Assembly (NCBI RefSeq): GCF_001667315.1
Contig: NZ_LZHT01000118.1
Location: 1-64,000, forward strand
Direction: 5' to 3'
Origin: Mycobacterium sp. 852002-10029_SCH5224772
GTDB taxonomy: Bacteria; Actinomycetota; Actinomycetes; Mycobacteriales; Mycobacteriaceae
Length of the DNA stretch: 64,000 nt
In this document: positions 1 through 8,753 of the stretch, in pieces
Position numbering within the stretch: the stretch's first letter is position 1
Layout of the letters: each line of letters starts with the position of its first letter
Made by a program: the position numbers and the translations under genes
The notes under the pieces: model-generated
The model's database searches: none
What the model saw: the letters and a program-made list of their open reading frames with translations, nothing else
Told to the model about the DNA's origin: nothing

Positions 1-2309
1 GCCACGCACATCGTGGTCTCGGTCGGGCCATAGGCGTTGACCATCACCCGCCCCGGCGCCCACCGATCCACCACCTCAACCGGGCAGGCCTCACCGACCA
101 CCGCCAACGCCGCCGACTCCAACCCCTCAGACGGCAACGCCGCCACCGCCGACGGGGTCTGAGTGACGACATCGACCTGTTCAGCGACTAGCACGTGGTG
201 CAAGTCGTGCGGTGACCCGGTTACCGGCTCGGGCACCACCACCAGCCGCCCACCGCGCAACAGCGCACCAAAGATCTCCCACACCGACACGTCGAAAGCC
301 AACGAATGACACAGCGCCCACACGCCCGCACCTGGCAGGCCGGCATCCAACGACCCCAACAGCTGGGTCACGTTGCGATGGGTGATCGCCACGCCTTTCG
401 GCACCCCGGTGGTACCCGAGGTGTAGATCAGGTAGGCGATAGCGTCGGGGGCCGGCGCCGGCAGGCCCGTGCACGGCTGAGCCTCAACAGCGGGATCGTT
501 GACGTCGACGATCACCACGTCATGCCCGTCGAGCCGCTCGGCCAGCCCCGCCGTGGTGATCACCGCCGTCGGCGCGGCATCGGCCAGCACGAACCCGGTC
601 CGCTCCGCCGGCAGCCCCGGGTCGATCGGCAGATACGCCGCCCCCGTCTTGAGCACCGCCAGGATCGCCACGACCGCCTCGGCCGACCGGGACAACAGCA
701 GCGCCACACAGGCGCCCGGGCCCGCCCCCCGGCCGGCCAGCAAGTGCGCCAACCGATTTGAGGACTCATCGAGGTCCCGGTACGTCATTGAACGGGCTTC
801 GAAGGTCACCGCCACCGCCTCCGGTATCCGGGCCACCCACTCAGCGAAGAGCACCGGAATCGACACCGACGTGCTCACCGACTCGCTCAACACCGCCCGG
901 TTACCGATCTCACCCAACCGGGCATACTCACCCTCACCGAGCAGATCCACCGACGAGAGCCGCCGTGTCGGGTCGGCGGTCATCGCCACCAACACCCGCT
1001 CCAACCGCTCGACCAAATCGCGGACGTCACAATCAGAAAGCCATTGGCCAGCGCCCCCGAACCCACTTGTCGTAGCGCCGGGCTGCATGCCGAGAAAAAG
1101 CCGATCATGGTCGCTGAAAAAGTCCAGTCCAAGCTGATCGACGAGATTAGTATGCGTCAGGGTCCCCGAAACCGTAGCACCAGCAATATTTGCCAGATTT
1201 GTCGTCGGAATGAAATTAAGAATTATGCGATTCGACGTATGCGCGGAGCCTCGGGGGCGCTTGTTTTCAATAGCGTGCACCGGGAACCGCTGATGGTGCA
1301 ACGCTTCCCGCAGTCGCGTGTCGACGTGTTCACAAAAACTGGCAACCGCGGAGTCCGGCGAAGCTTTCAATACCAGTGGGACGAACCCGGTAACCATTCC
1401 GGGAACCGTCTGTGTCTCCGGACGCACCCGCCTGCTTACCGGAAATTCGAACACCACCTCCGAGGTCTCGACGTCGCACCCACCCACCAGCAGCGCGCAC
1501 GCCGCAGCAATCACCGACGAGCGACGCACCCCCAGCGCCTGCGACAACTCCTGGATCCCGGCGACAACGACAGGATCCAATTCAACCGGCGGAGAAGATT
1601 CATATGAATCACGGCCGCCCGCGGCGGGCGCCCACCGATAACGCGGTTCGTTTTCCGCCGGCAGGTTCTTGGTCCAATAGGCCTGATCCTCGAGATAATC
1701 GGCGGACGCTTCGTATTCTGACTCGCAAGCAATCAGATCACTCAGCGATCCAAAAAAGACCGGTGGAATCGGCGCGCCCGAAGCCACGGCACTATAGACA
1801 TCTCCGATCCGATGACAAATAAGAGCAAGGCCGATTCCGTCCGCCACGATATGATGGCAGCACACGAAAAGATAAAATTCATCTGCCCGCGTCTGCAACA
1901 ACGCAAATTTAAACAGCGGACCACTAAGCGGCATCACCGTGCGCTGAATCGCGGATGCCAACCGATAGGCTTCCTGGACAGGATCCTGCGAGCCCATGCA
2001 CTCATAGCAGGCAAGCTCGACATCCGGGTAATCAACCGCCTCTTGGAACACGTGGCCATCGACCTGGAAAAAAACGGCTCTAAGTGGTTCGGCCTCGCGC
2101 ACCACTTGACGGATCGTCTGCTCGAGCAACCACGGGTCGACCGTGCCCTCGATTCGCAGAAGATAGCCCAGCTGCCACCTCGCACCTTGGCGATCCGTTT
2201 CCTGCGCAAGCCATATATCCAGCTGTCCGCGCGTCAGCGGGAATGGCCCACCATCAACATCCGTCAGTTGTTCGCGCCCAACCACCAGCGCCCGGTCATC
2301 AATCGTCAT
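1..2309 (-). CDS. Nonribosomal peptide synthetase, N-terminal part (condensation plus partial adenylation domain)
   Basis: Open at the window edge: 769 codons are visible and the C-terminus is missing. Residues about 15-450 form a condensation domain with an intact HHxxxDG active site (HHIVADG, His152-Gly158). An adenylation domain follows, with AAYLPIDP, the ATP loop YTSGTTG (629-635), the FDVSVWE core and NAYGPTETT just before the edge. Alignment by eye to GrsA gives specificity residues D235, V236, W239, T278, A299, V301, A322, M330, C331. D, W, T, A and C match the phenylalanine code of GrsA. An N-terminal condensation domain suggests acylation of the first residue (lipoinitiation). The ATG at 2309 lies 16 nt after mbtH and has AAGGGAA upstream. 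In the M. avium complex the glycopeptidolipid synthetase Mps1 has this logic (Phe first, MbtH partner), so an mps1-type role is possible but unproven. The condensation part is AT-richer than the adenylation part. Confidence 0.93.
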   Translation of the reverse strand, partial: MTIDDRALVVGREQLTDVDGGPFPLTRGQLDIWLAQETDRQGARWQLGYLLRIEGTVDPWLLEQTIRQVVREAEPLRAVFFQVDGHVFQEAVDYPDVELACYECMGSQDPVQEAYRLASAIQRTVMPLSGPLFKFALLQTRADEFYLFVCCHHIVADGIGLALICHRIGDVYSAVASGAPIPPVFFGSLSDLIACESEYEASADYLEDQAYWTKNLPAENEPRYRWAPAAGGRDSYESSPPVELDPVVVAGIQELSQALGVRRSSVIAAACALLVGGCDVETSEVVFEFPVSRRVRPETQTVPGMVTGFVPLVLKASPDSAVASFCEHVDTRLREALHHQRFPVHAIENKRPRGSAHTSNRIILNFIPTTNLANIAGATVSGTLTHTNLVDQLGLDFFSDHDRLFLGMQPGATTSGFGGAGQWLSDCDVRDLVERLERVLVAMTADPTRRLSSVDLLGEGEYARLGEIGNRAVLSESVSTSVSIPVLFAEWVARIPEAVAVTFEARSMTYRDLDESSNRLAHLLAGRGAGPGACVALLLSRSAEAVVAILAVLKTGAAYLPIDPGLPAERTGFVLADAAPTAVITTAGLAERLDGHDVVIVDVNDPAVEAQPCTGLPAPAPDAIAYLIYTSGTTGVPKGVAITHRNVTQLLGSLDAGLPGAGVWALCHSLAFDVSVWEIFGALLRGGRLVVVPEPVTGSPHDLHHVLVAEQVDVVTQTPSAVAALPSEGLESAALAVVGEACPVEVVDRWAPGRVMVNAYGPTETTMCV

Positions 2310-2325
2310 CGGATTCCCTTGCGGT

Positions 2326-2559
2326 CTACTTGCCAGAACCCCGGCGCGCTGCCGCCAGCCTGTTCCGTAGAGACTTCGGCCGGATATCGGGCCAGTTCTC
2401 TTCGATGTAGTTCAGGCACGCGGCGCGGTCCGTGTCGCCATAAACGATCTGCCAGCCGGCTGGAACGTCGGCGAACGCCGGCCACAGGCTGTGTTGCTCT
2501 TCGTTGTTCATCAAGACGAAGAAGCTGCCGTTGTCGTCATCGAACGGATTGGTACTCAC
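2326..2559 (-). CDS. mbtH: MbtH-like NRPS accessory protein
   Basis: A 77-residue protein of the MbtH family, which binds NRPS adenylation domains and helps them fold and activate amino acids. It shows the family landmarks: NPFDD at the N-terminus, EEQHSLWP in the middle and the NWPDIRPKSLR end. The start is GTG at 2559, chosen because GGAGGACTT sits immediately upstream and because the family begins just before NPFDD. An upstream in-frame ATG would add nine unrelated residues. It ends 16 nt before the synthetase start, so the two genes form one operon and this is most likely the cognate partner of that enzyme. Whether it is specific to this NRPS or shared with others (for example mycobactin) cannot be read from sequence. 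Confidence 0.93.
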   Translation of the reverse strand: MSTNPFDDDNGSFFVLMNNEEQHSLWPAFADVPAGWQIVYGDTDRAACLNYIEENWPDIRPKSLRNRLAAARRGSGK

Positions 2560-2952
2560 AAGTCCTCCAAATCCTCGGTTTGGCATGGGTCGGGCACTTC
2601 AGTGCACTTGCTGTTTTCGACCGGGGCGCTGGAGGGCTTGACCCAGCAACGGTCTCGACATGATCGGGAGCGTATGGGTTTCAATCCTGTTGTCAGGCTT
2701 ATCAAGCCGGGTAGCGTAGTAACTGCGCGCACATAGAGTGGTTAGCGCAAGCCGACAGAGTGGTGACTCCTTCAGCGACGCGCAAATACTCAACCGAAAA
2801 TGGATGTACCGGCGCGGATTTGATTCTGCGACAGCGGTTTTCACCGAGGATGCTGGCTCGAAGCTGTTACGCGGCCCGGCCAGCAGACCCGCCCCGCTGA
2901 GCAGCACGAATTACCGCGGTCCGCGATGTCCATGGGTCGTTGCGGAACGTCG
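2560..2952 (-). promoter_or_regulatory. Leader and promoter region of the mbtH-NRPS operon
   Basis: A 393-bp gene-free stretch upstream of mbtH. Read on the minus strand it holds CTGTCGGC (2758-2751), CTCTAT (2738-2733), GCGCGCA (2730-2724) and a TANNNT -10-like hexamer TACGCT (2674-2669). The start of GCGCGCA lies 57 bp from the CCATACGCTCC block that contains the hexamer. The same elements, with the same 57-bp spacing, recur at 5933-6037. A start near 2662 would give a leader of about 100 nt. CTGACA lies 16 bp upstream of the hexamer as a possible -35. The promoter call is an inference. The rest of the stretch shows no convincing coding sequence. Confidence 0.45.
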
Positions 2953-5622
2953 TCATGACGCGCCGGGGTCGTCGTCCTGTGTCGCGGACAAATCCAGGTT
3001 CAGCAGCTGGACGAGCTGGTCGCGGTGGTTGACTCCAAGTTTGGAGAACAGACGGTACAGGTGTCCCTCCACCGTGCGCACCGAAATGACCAGCCGGTTG
3101 GCGATCTCACGGTTGGACAATCCGGCCGCGACCAGCATCACGATCTGACGCTCACGGCCGCTAAAGGGAAGCGGGCGCGCCGCGGCCTCGAGCGCCGGTG
3201 TACGCAGTCCGCACTGGTTGGCCAAGGCGTGTGCCCAGGTCGACGACTCGATCTCCTCGCGCCGGTCGCCCCGGCGGGAATGTTCGCTGGCCGCCTGCGC
3301 CGATGCATCGGCGGCGAAAGCCAATGCGCCGAGATCGGCGAATTTGTGTGCGGCGACATCGAGCAGATGGCCGTCATGTTGGGCCAGACCGCGGGCATGG
3401 TCAGCGACTGCCTGCGCCGATGGCGAGTTCAGCCTCCGGGCGAGCTCATCCACCCGCTCAGCCTGCGAACGGTCGCCGAAGCGCACAGCCGCATGGCGTG
3501 CCCGCATCTCCGCTACGTGCATCCCGGCTGTCCGGGCGGCTTGGGCCGCTTGCATCGCATGCGTCTGGGTAGCGATCGTGTCGCCGGCAGCTGCCCGCTC
3601 CCAGGCCCGGGCGAGCTCGAGTTCCGGCAAGAACACCGCGACGTGCGGTCCATAGGTGTCCTCCGCACGCCGCAACGCAGCGGCGGCCGCCGCGACATCT
3701 CCCCGCATCCCCTCGGCCTGGGCAAGCAGGGCAGCCACCACCAACAACCAAGGTGACGGAAAGCCTTGGGACAGTTGCGAGATCGACCGGCTGAGAGTGG
3801 CGCACGCTGACGGGAGCTCACCGCGGGAGACCTGCACGAGTCCCAGCATCGCGTCGACCATGGCCTCCGCTGCGGGAAGACCGACAGCCAGCGCAGCGTA
3901 ACGCCCGTGGATTCGGTCGGCTGCCGGATAGTCACCAGCAGCGGTCGCGACCATAACCTCGGCCAGTCCGACGGCGAACCGCTGCGCTCCCGCTCTGCAG
4001 AGCGCCGTCGCGCGCACGCCGGCAGCGGCTATGCGGCCGACTTCGGAAAACCGCCCGGCCGCCATCAAGGCACCGCATGTCGCGACAGCCGCCAACACGG
4101 TGGCCATCGGCACTACATCGGGCTCGCACAGCCTCGGCCCAATCTCAATCGTCGTCTCAACGTCGCCGCAGAAGAACCCGATCGAAATCTCCAACGCGGT
4201 GATCAGCTGGAGGCCGCTTTCGGTCACGAGACGCTGTTTCACCTCGGCCAGTACGCGCTTCGCGGTGTCGGCGTCACCGCACCCCCACGCCAGGTTGGCA
4301 GCGCGCAGACAGCCCCACCGCGCGACCAGCCATTCGTCGGCGTCATTGACATCGACGCCCAGAAGAATGGAATCGGCCTCCTCGCCGCGTCCCTGCCAAC
4401 TCACCGCCTCGGCAAGCACCAACGCCGCCGGCAGGCCACCACCGCGATCGACGGCGAACCTTGCCAGCTCCTCGCCCAGCGCCACATTCGACATCGCCAA
4501 TGCACTGGCCGCCGCGGTGACCACCACCTCGAGGTCGGGCTCCAAGTCGCTTCGCATCATGAACTGAGCCAACCGGATTCGGCCCCGCGGATCCGAGAAT
4601 TGCGAGCGCCGCCCACCTGCCCGCAGGTGCCTTCGAAGGGTTTTCGCCAAGATGCCATTGAGTTGCCGCGAACGCACCACCCCGGCATGGCGGGTCGCCG
4701 CTTCACCGAGCATGGGGTGATTCAACTGCGCCAAGGTGTGGGATCCGTCGACGACCAACTGGATCAGACCGCGGCGATCGAGGGTTGCCATCGCATCGGC
4801 ATCGCAGATGTCGCGCAGAATCTCCCACTCCAGCACCTCGGCGGTGGCCAAAATCTCCACCACCTCCAGCTCCTCTGGACTCAGCGATAGCAGCCGAAAC
4901 TCCAAAACATCACGAAGTTCACGATCCGCGCGCAACGGGCCCCGAAGTTGCCAGCCCTCCTCGGTATGAACCAAGGCCCCACTTTCACGCCCTGCGGTCA
5001 GAAAACCGCGCAGTAGCAACAGATTTCCCGCACTGCGCTCAAATAACTCGTCAACCAAACGAAAATCGACCGGACCACCCAGAACCGCGCCGGCCAGCAG
5101 CGCGGTCTGCTCGCGGGTGAACGGGTCGACGTGAACAGTCAACAACAGGCGCTCTTTCAACAACGCAGTCACCGCATCCAGCACCTGCTCACCCGACCGG
5201 ATCGTCACGATCAACCGCGCACCGCCGCCTGCAGCAAGCTGATTGACCAAGGTGGCCGACAACGGATCAAGCAACTGGGCCTCGTCGACCACCACCACCA
5301 GGTTCTTGTCTTGGCCCAAGATGTTATGCGCAGCGGCCAGCATCATGGCCGGCTCATGCCCCACCCCGAGACTCACCGCTCGAGAAAACGCACCCAGCGG
5401 CACTGCGTGGCCGGTTTGGGTGCCCAACGCGAATCGCACCGTACGCCCCGCCGACTCAACCGTCTTCGCCAGCATGCGCGCCAGCGTCGACTTACCCACC
5501 CCACTGTCACCGACCAGTGCCACCCCGTGGAATTCCCCGTTATTGAGAGCCGCCAGCGACCGCCGGAATTCCACATCGCGCCCCACGATGGGCCACGTCG
5601 ACCCATTTAGTCTCTGCGTCAA
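2953..5622 (-). CDS. LuxR-family ATP-binding transcriptional regulator (LAL type), copy 1
   Basis: An 889-residue regulator. The N-terminus has a P-loop ATPase module with Walker A GDSGVGKST (residues 38-46) and Walker B VVVVDEA (109-115). A long helical, TPR-like region of about 350 residues follows. The C-terminus is a LuxR/GerE helix-turn-helix (about 818-878) with the LSNREIA and VRTVEGHLYR signatures. This is the MalT/LAL architecture: ATP and probably an inducer control DNA binding. The TTG start at 5622 has GGGGAGAT a few bases upstream and gives a first block collinear with copy 2. It lies directly upstream of mbtH and the NRPS in the same orientation and is the obvious candidate for their control. 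It is a tandem paralogue of the gene at 6045-8753. The inducer is unknown. Confidence 0.9.
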   Translation of the reverse strand: MTQRLNGSTWPIVGRDVEFRRSLAALNNGEFHGVALVGDSGVGKSTLARMLAKTVESAGRTVRFALGTQTGHAVPLGAFSRAVSLGVGHEPAMMLAAAHNILGQDKNLVVVVDEAQLLDPLSATLVNQLAAGGGARLIVTIRSGEQVLDAVTALLKERLLLTVHVDPFTREQTALLAGAVLGGPVDFRLVDELFERSAGNLLLLRGFLTAGRESGALVHTEEGWQLRGPLRADRELRDVLEFRLLSLSPEELEVVEILATAEVLEWEILRDICDADAMATLDRRGLIQLVVDGSHTLAQLNHPMLGEAATRHAGVVRSRQLNGILAKTLRRHLRAGGRRSQFSDPRGRIRLAQFMMRSDLEPDLEVVVTAAASALAMSNVALGEELARFAVDRGGGLPAALVLAEAVSWQGRGEEADSILLGVDVNDADEWLVARWGCLRAANLAWGCGDADTAKRVLAEVKQRLVTESGLQLITALEISIGFFCGDVETTIEIGPRLCEPDVVPMATVLAAVATCGALMAAGRFSEVGRIAAAGVRATALCRAGAQRFAVGLAEVMVATAAGDYPAADRIHGRYAALAVGLPAAEAMVDAMLGLVQVSRGELPSACATLSRSISQLSQGFPSPWLLVVAALLAQAEGMRGDVAAAAAALRRAEDTYGPHVAVFLPELELARAWERAAAGDTIATQTHAMQAAQAARTAGMHVAEMRARHAAVRFGDRSQAERVDELARRLNSPSAQAVADHARGLAQHDGHLLDVAAHKFADLGALAFAADASAQAASEHSRRGDRREEIESSTWAHALANQCGLRTPALEAAARPLPFSGRERQIVMLVAAGLSNREIANRLVISVRTVEGHLYRLFSKLGVNHRDQLVQLLNLDLSATQDDDPGAS

Positions 5623-5728
5623 AGGTGTATCTCCCCGTTCCCGGAGGCTGCCGATGCGGCGACCAGTCTGCTTACCGTCTGCCGCAAGCCAGTGCGTTCC
5701 TCTGCCCGACGAGACGTTCGGAGCTCAT

Positions 5729-5775
5729 TGCCGCTACATAACGGCTGAACTCGCTGCCGCCAAATAACGCCTGAA
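5729..5775. repeat. Pair of imperfect 21-bp direct repeats upstream of regulator copy 1
   Basis: Two copies of TGCCGCYAMATAACGSCTGAA at 5729-5749 and 5755-5775 match at 18 of 21 positions, with a period of 26 bp. They lie 107-153 bp before the TTG start of the downstream regulator, inside the 422-bp gene-free stretch 5623-6044. Repeated sites spaced by about two and a half helical turns are typical of operators for multimeric regulators. That role is inferred from position only. Confidence 0.45.
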
Positions 5776-5932
5776 AGAGTCCAGCGAAGCCGAGGTCCCG
5801 TTTCCGTAGCCTGATGGGAGTCGCTTCTCGACGGTCAACGATTCGCACAGCTGGACCGTTTCTGCGGGTCCGGACGGGTCGACATGGTGATCGACGATCG
5901 CGACCGTGCGCTTCCGACTGCCTATCATGTGC

Positions 5933-6037
5933 GGAGCGTATGGCCCCTCAAGCGGGCCTCGTCGGAAGCCACATACAAGTCGAGTGGTATGCGCGCGGAG
6001 ATAGAGTAGGGGCGCCTAAAACCGCAAGAGCCGACAG
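5933..6037 (-). promoter_or_regulatory. Promoter-like module shared with the mbtH operon
   Basis: On the minus strand this block has CTGTCGGC (6037-6030), CTCTAT (6006-6001), GCGCGCA (5996-5990) and TACGCT (5940-5935) within the CCATACGCTCC block (5943-5933). These are the same elements as upstream of mbtH. The start-to-start distance of the GCGCGCA and TACGCT blocks is again 57 bp. The distance from CTGTCGGC to CTCTAT is 11 bp longer here, one helical turn. It sits just after the stop of regulator copy 2 and about 310 bp before copy 1. A promoter for copy 1, coregulated with mbtH, is the simplest reading. The remainder of 5623-6044 shows only the repeat pair at 5729-5775. Confidence 0.45.
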
Positions 6038-6044
6038 CGAAAAC

Positions 6045-8753
6045 TCAGCCAGTCCGAGGGTGATCAAGGCTCCTGTAGCCCGACGACCCCTCGCCGAGGG
6101 GTGACACCTCGCGTTGCGCGGACGGCTCCCTGCGGGTCAGGCAGATGAGTTGCTCCCGAGTGTTGATGCCGAGTCTGGCGAAGATGCGGTACAGGTGTCC
6201 CTCCACCGTGCGCACCGAGATGACCAACCGGTTGGCGATCTGGCGATTGGACAGACCGGCCGCGACCAGCATCACGATCTGGCGCTCACGGCCGCTGAAC
6301 GGAAGCGGGGACGCCGCCGCCGCAACCGCCGGTGTGCGTGCCCCGCATTGGCTGGCCAGAGCGTGCGCCCACGTCGACGACTCGAATTTCTCACCGCGGT
6401 CGCCTCTGCAGGCATGTTCGCTGGCCGCCTGCGCCGATGCATCGGCGGCGAAAGCCAATGCGCCGAGATCGGCGAATTTGTGTGCGGTGACATCGAGCAG
6501 ATGGCCGTCATGTTGGGCCAGTCCGCGGGCATGGTCGGCGACCGCCTCGGCCAACGCGGTGTTCAGCATACGAGCAAGTTTCTCCAACCGCCTGGCCTGC
6601 GAACGATCGCCGAAGCGCACAGCTGCATGGCGTGCCCGTAGCTCGACCGCGTGCATCCCGGCTGCTTCCGCGATTTGCGCGGCTTGCACCGCATGCGTCT
6701 GGGCGGCCGCCGTCTCGCCGACCGACGCTCGCTCCCAGGCCCGGGCAAGCTCGAGTTCTGGCAAGAACACCGCGACGTGCGGCCCGTAGGCCTTGTCCGC
6801 ATGCCGCAACGCAGCGGCAGCCGCCGCGCCATCTCCCCGCTCCCCTTCCGCCTGGGCAAGCAGGGCGGCCACCAGCGCCAACCAAGGGGACGGAAAACCC
6901 TGGGCGAACACCACAACCGAGTCGACGAATGCGGAGCACGCTGACGCGAGCTCCCCACGTGCAACGTGCACGAGCCCGAGCATCGCGTCGACCATGGCCT
7001 TCGCTTCAGGAAGACCGGCAGCCATCGCGGCATAACGCTTATAGACCCGCTCTACCGCGCGATCATCGCCGGCGGCGCTCGCGGCCATGACTTCCATCAT
7101 CCCGATGTTGAATTGATGCGGCCCCAGTCCGCACAGCCGAGAAGCACGCAGCCCGAGTTCGGCTATGCGGCTGACTTCGGAAAACCGCCCGGCGGCCGCC
7201 AAGGCGCCGCATGTTGGGAAAACCGCCCACGCGGTCGCTGTCGGTGATAAATCGGACTCGCACAAGCCCAGCCCAAGTTCAATAGTCGTCTCAACGTCGC
7301 CATGGAAGTAACCCATGGACACCTCCAGCGCGGTGAGCAGCCGGATGCCGGCCTCGGACGCCACACGCTTTTTCACGTCATCGAGCGCCCGGGTGGCCGC
7401 TTCAACGTCTCCGCAGCCGAAGTGCAAATTGGCAGCGCGCAAACATCCCCACCGCGCGATCAGCCACTCGTCGTCGTCGCTGGGTTCGGCGTCGACAAGC
7501 ACGGAATCGGCCTCCTCGCCGCGGCCCTGCCAACTCATGGCCTCGGCAAGCACCAACGCGGCCGGCAGACCACCACCACGATCTACCGCGAACCGTGCAA
7601 GCTCTTCGCCCAGCGCCACATTCGACATCGCCAACGCATCCGCCGCGGCTTCGATCACCACATCGAGGTCGGGCTCCAGGTCGCTTCGCATCATGAACTG
7701 GGCCAACCGGATTCGGCCCTGTAGGCCGGGCAGCCTCAGCAGCCGGCCTCCGGCCCGCTCATGTTTTTGCAGAGCCCGCACCAATTTGCCGTTGACTTGC
7801 CTCGAGCGCACCGTCCCGGCGTACCGGGTCGCCGCTTCGCCGAGCATGGGCTGATTCAACTGGGCCACGGCATGGGACCCGTCGGCGACCAACTGGATGA
7901 GACCACGGCGCTCCAGAGTTGTTACCACGTCGGCATCGCAGATGTCACGCAGCACCTCCCACTTCAGCCGCTCGGCAGTGGCCAAGATCTCCACCACCTC
8001 CAGCTCCGCTGGACTCAGCGATTGCAGCCGAAACTCCAACGCATCGTGAAGTTCGCGATCTGCGCGCAACGGGCCCCGAAGTTGCCAGCCCTCTTCCGTA
8101 CGGACCAACGTCCCACTTTCTTGCCCCGCGGTCAGAAAACCGCGTAGTAGCAACGGATTTCCCGCGCTGCGCTCGAACAATTCGTCAACCAATGCCGACT
8201 CGACCGGACCACCCAGGACCACGCCGGCCAGCAGTGCGGTCTGCTCGCGGGTGAACGGATCGACGTGGACGGTCAGCAGCAGGCGCTCTTTCAACAGCGC
8301 GGTCACCGCGTCCGAGACCGGCTCACCGGATCGGATTGTCATGATCAACCGCGCGCTGCGGTCAGCGGCAAGCTGATTGACCAAGGTGGCCGACAAGGGA
8401 TCGAGCAACTGCGCGTCGTCGACCACCGCCACCAGGTTTTTCTCTTGGCACAGCGACATGTGCGCCGCGGCCAGCATGACCGCCGGTTCGTGTGCGACCC
8501 CAAGGGTCACCGCGCGAGAAAACGCACCCAGCGGCACTGCGTAGCCCGTTTGAGTGCCCAGCGCGAAATGCACCGTGCGACCGGCCGACTCGACCGTCTT
8601 CGCCAGCATGCGCGCCAGCGTCGACTTGCCCACGCCGCTGTCGCCCACCAACGCCACCCCGTGGAATTCGTCGTTACCCAGGGCCGCCAGCGACCGCCGG
8701 AATTCCACATCTCGCCCCACGATGGGCCACGTGGACCCATTTACGCCCTGCAC
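6045..8753 (-). CDS. LuxR-family ATP-binding transcriptional regulator (LAL type), copy 2
   Basis: A 902-residue paralogue of the adjacent regulator with the same layout: Walker A GDSGVGKST near residues 36-44, a Walker B-like VAVVDDAQ, a helical middle region and a C-terminal LuxR helix-turn-helix (about 817-875). The HTH block keeps VRTVEGHLYR. The two proteins share long identical blocks in the ATPase and C-terminal parts and diverge most in the middle, where an inducer would bind. The Walker B acid pair is DD here and DE in copy 1, so ATP turnover may differ. GTG 8753 is the start that aligns with copy 1. Its ribosome-binding site is weak. The C-terminal tail after the HTH is longer than in copy 1. 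Confidence 0.88.
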   Translation of the reverse strand: MQGVNGSTWPIVGRDVEFRRSLAALGNDEFHGVALVGDSGVGKSTLARMLAKTVESAGRTVHFALGTQTGYAVPLGAFSRAVTLGVAHEPAVMLAAAHMSLCQEKNLVAVVDDAQLLDPLSATLVNQLAADRSARLIMTIRSGEPVSDAVTALLKERLLLTVHVDPFTREQTALLAGVVLGGPVESALVDELFERSAGNPLLLRGFLTAGQESGTLVRTEEGWQLRGPLRADRELHDALEFRLQSLSPAELEVVEILATAERLKWEVLRDICDADVVTTLERRGLIQLVADGSHAVAQLNQPMLGEAATRYAGTVRSRQVNGKLVRALQKHERAGGRLLRLPGLQGRIRLAQFMMRSDLEPDLDVVIEAAADALAMSNVALGEELARFAVDRGGGLPAALVLAEAMSWQGRGEEADSVLVDAEPSDDDEWLIARWGCLRAANLHFGCGDVEAATRALDDVKKRVASEAGIRLLTALEVSMGYFHGDVETTIELGLGLCESDLSPTATAWAVFPTCGALAAAGRFSEVSRIAELGLRASRLCGLGPHQFNIGMMEVMAASAAGDDRAVERVYKRYAAMAAGLPEAKAMVDAMLGLVHVARGELASACSAFVDSVVVFAQGFPSPWLALVAALLAQAEGERGDGAAAAAALRHADKAYGPHVAVFLPELELARAWERASVGETAAAQTHAVQAAQIAEAAGMHAVELRARHAAVRFGDRSQARRLEKLARMLNTALAEAVADHARGLAQHDGHLLDVTAHKFADLGALAFAADASAQAASEHACRGDRGEKFESSTWAHALASQCGARTPAVAAAASPLPFSGRERQIVMLVAAGLSNRQIANRLVISVRTVEGHLYRIFARLGINTREQLICLTRREPSAQREVSPLGEGSSGYRSLDHPRTG

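Noticed and set aside
2560..2952. Riboswitch or attenuator in the mbtH leader
   Set aside because: No recognisable riboswitch core and no terminator-antiterminator pair was found by eye.
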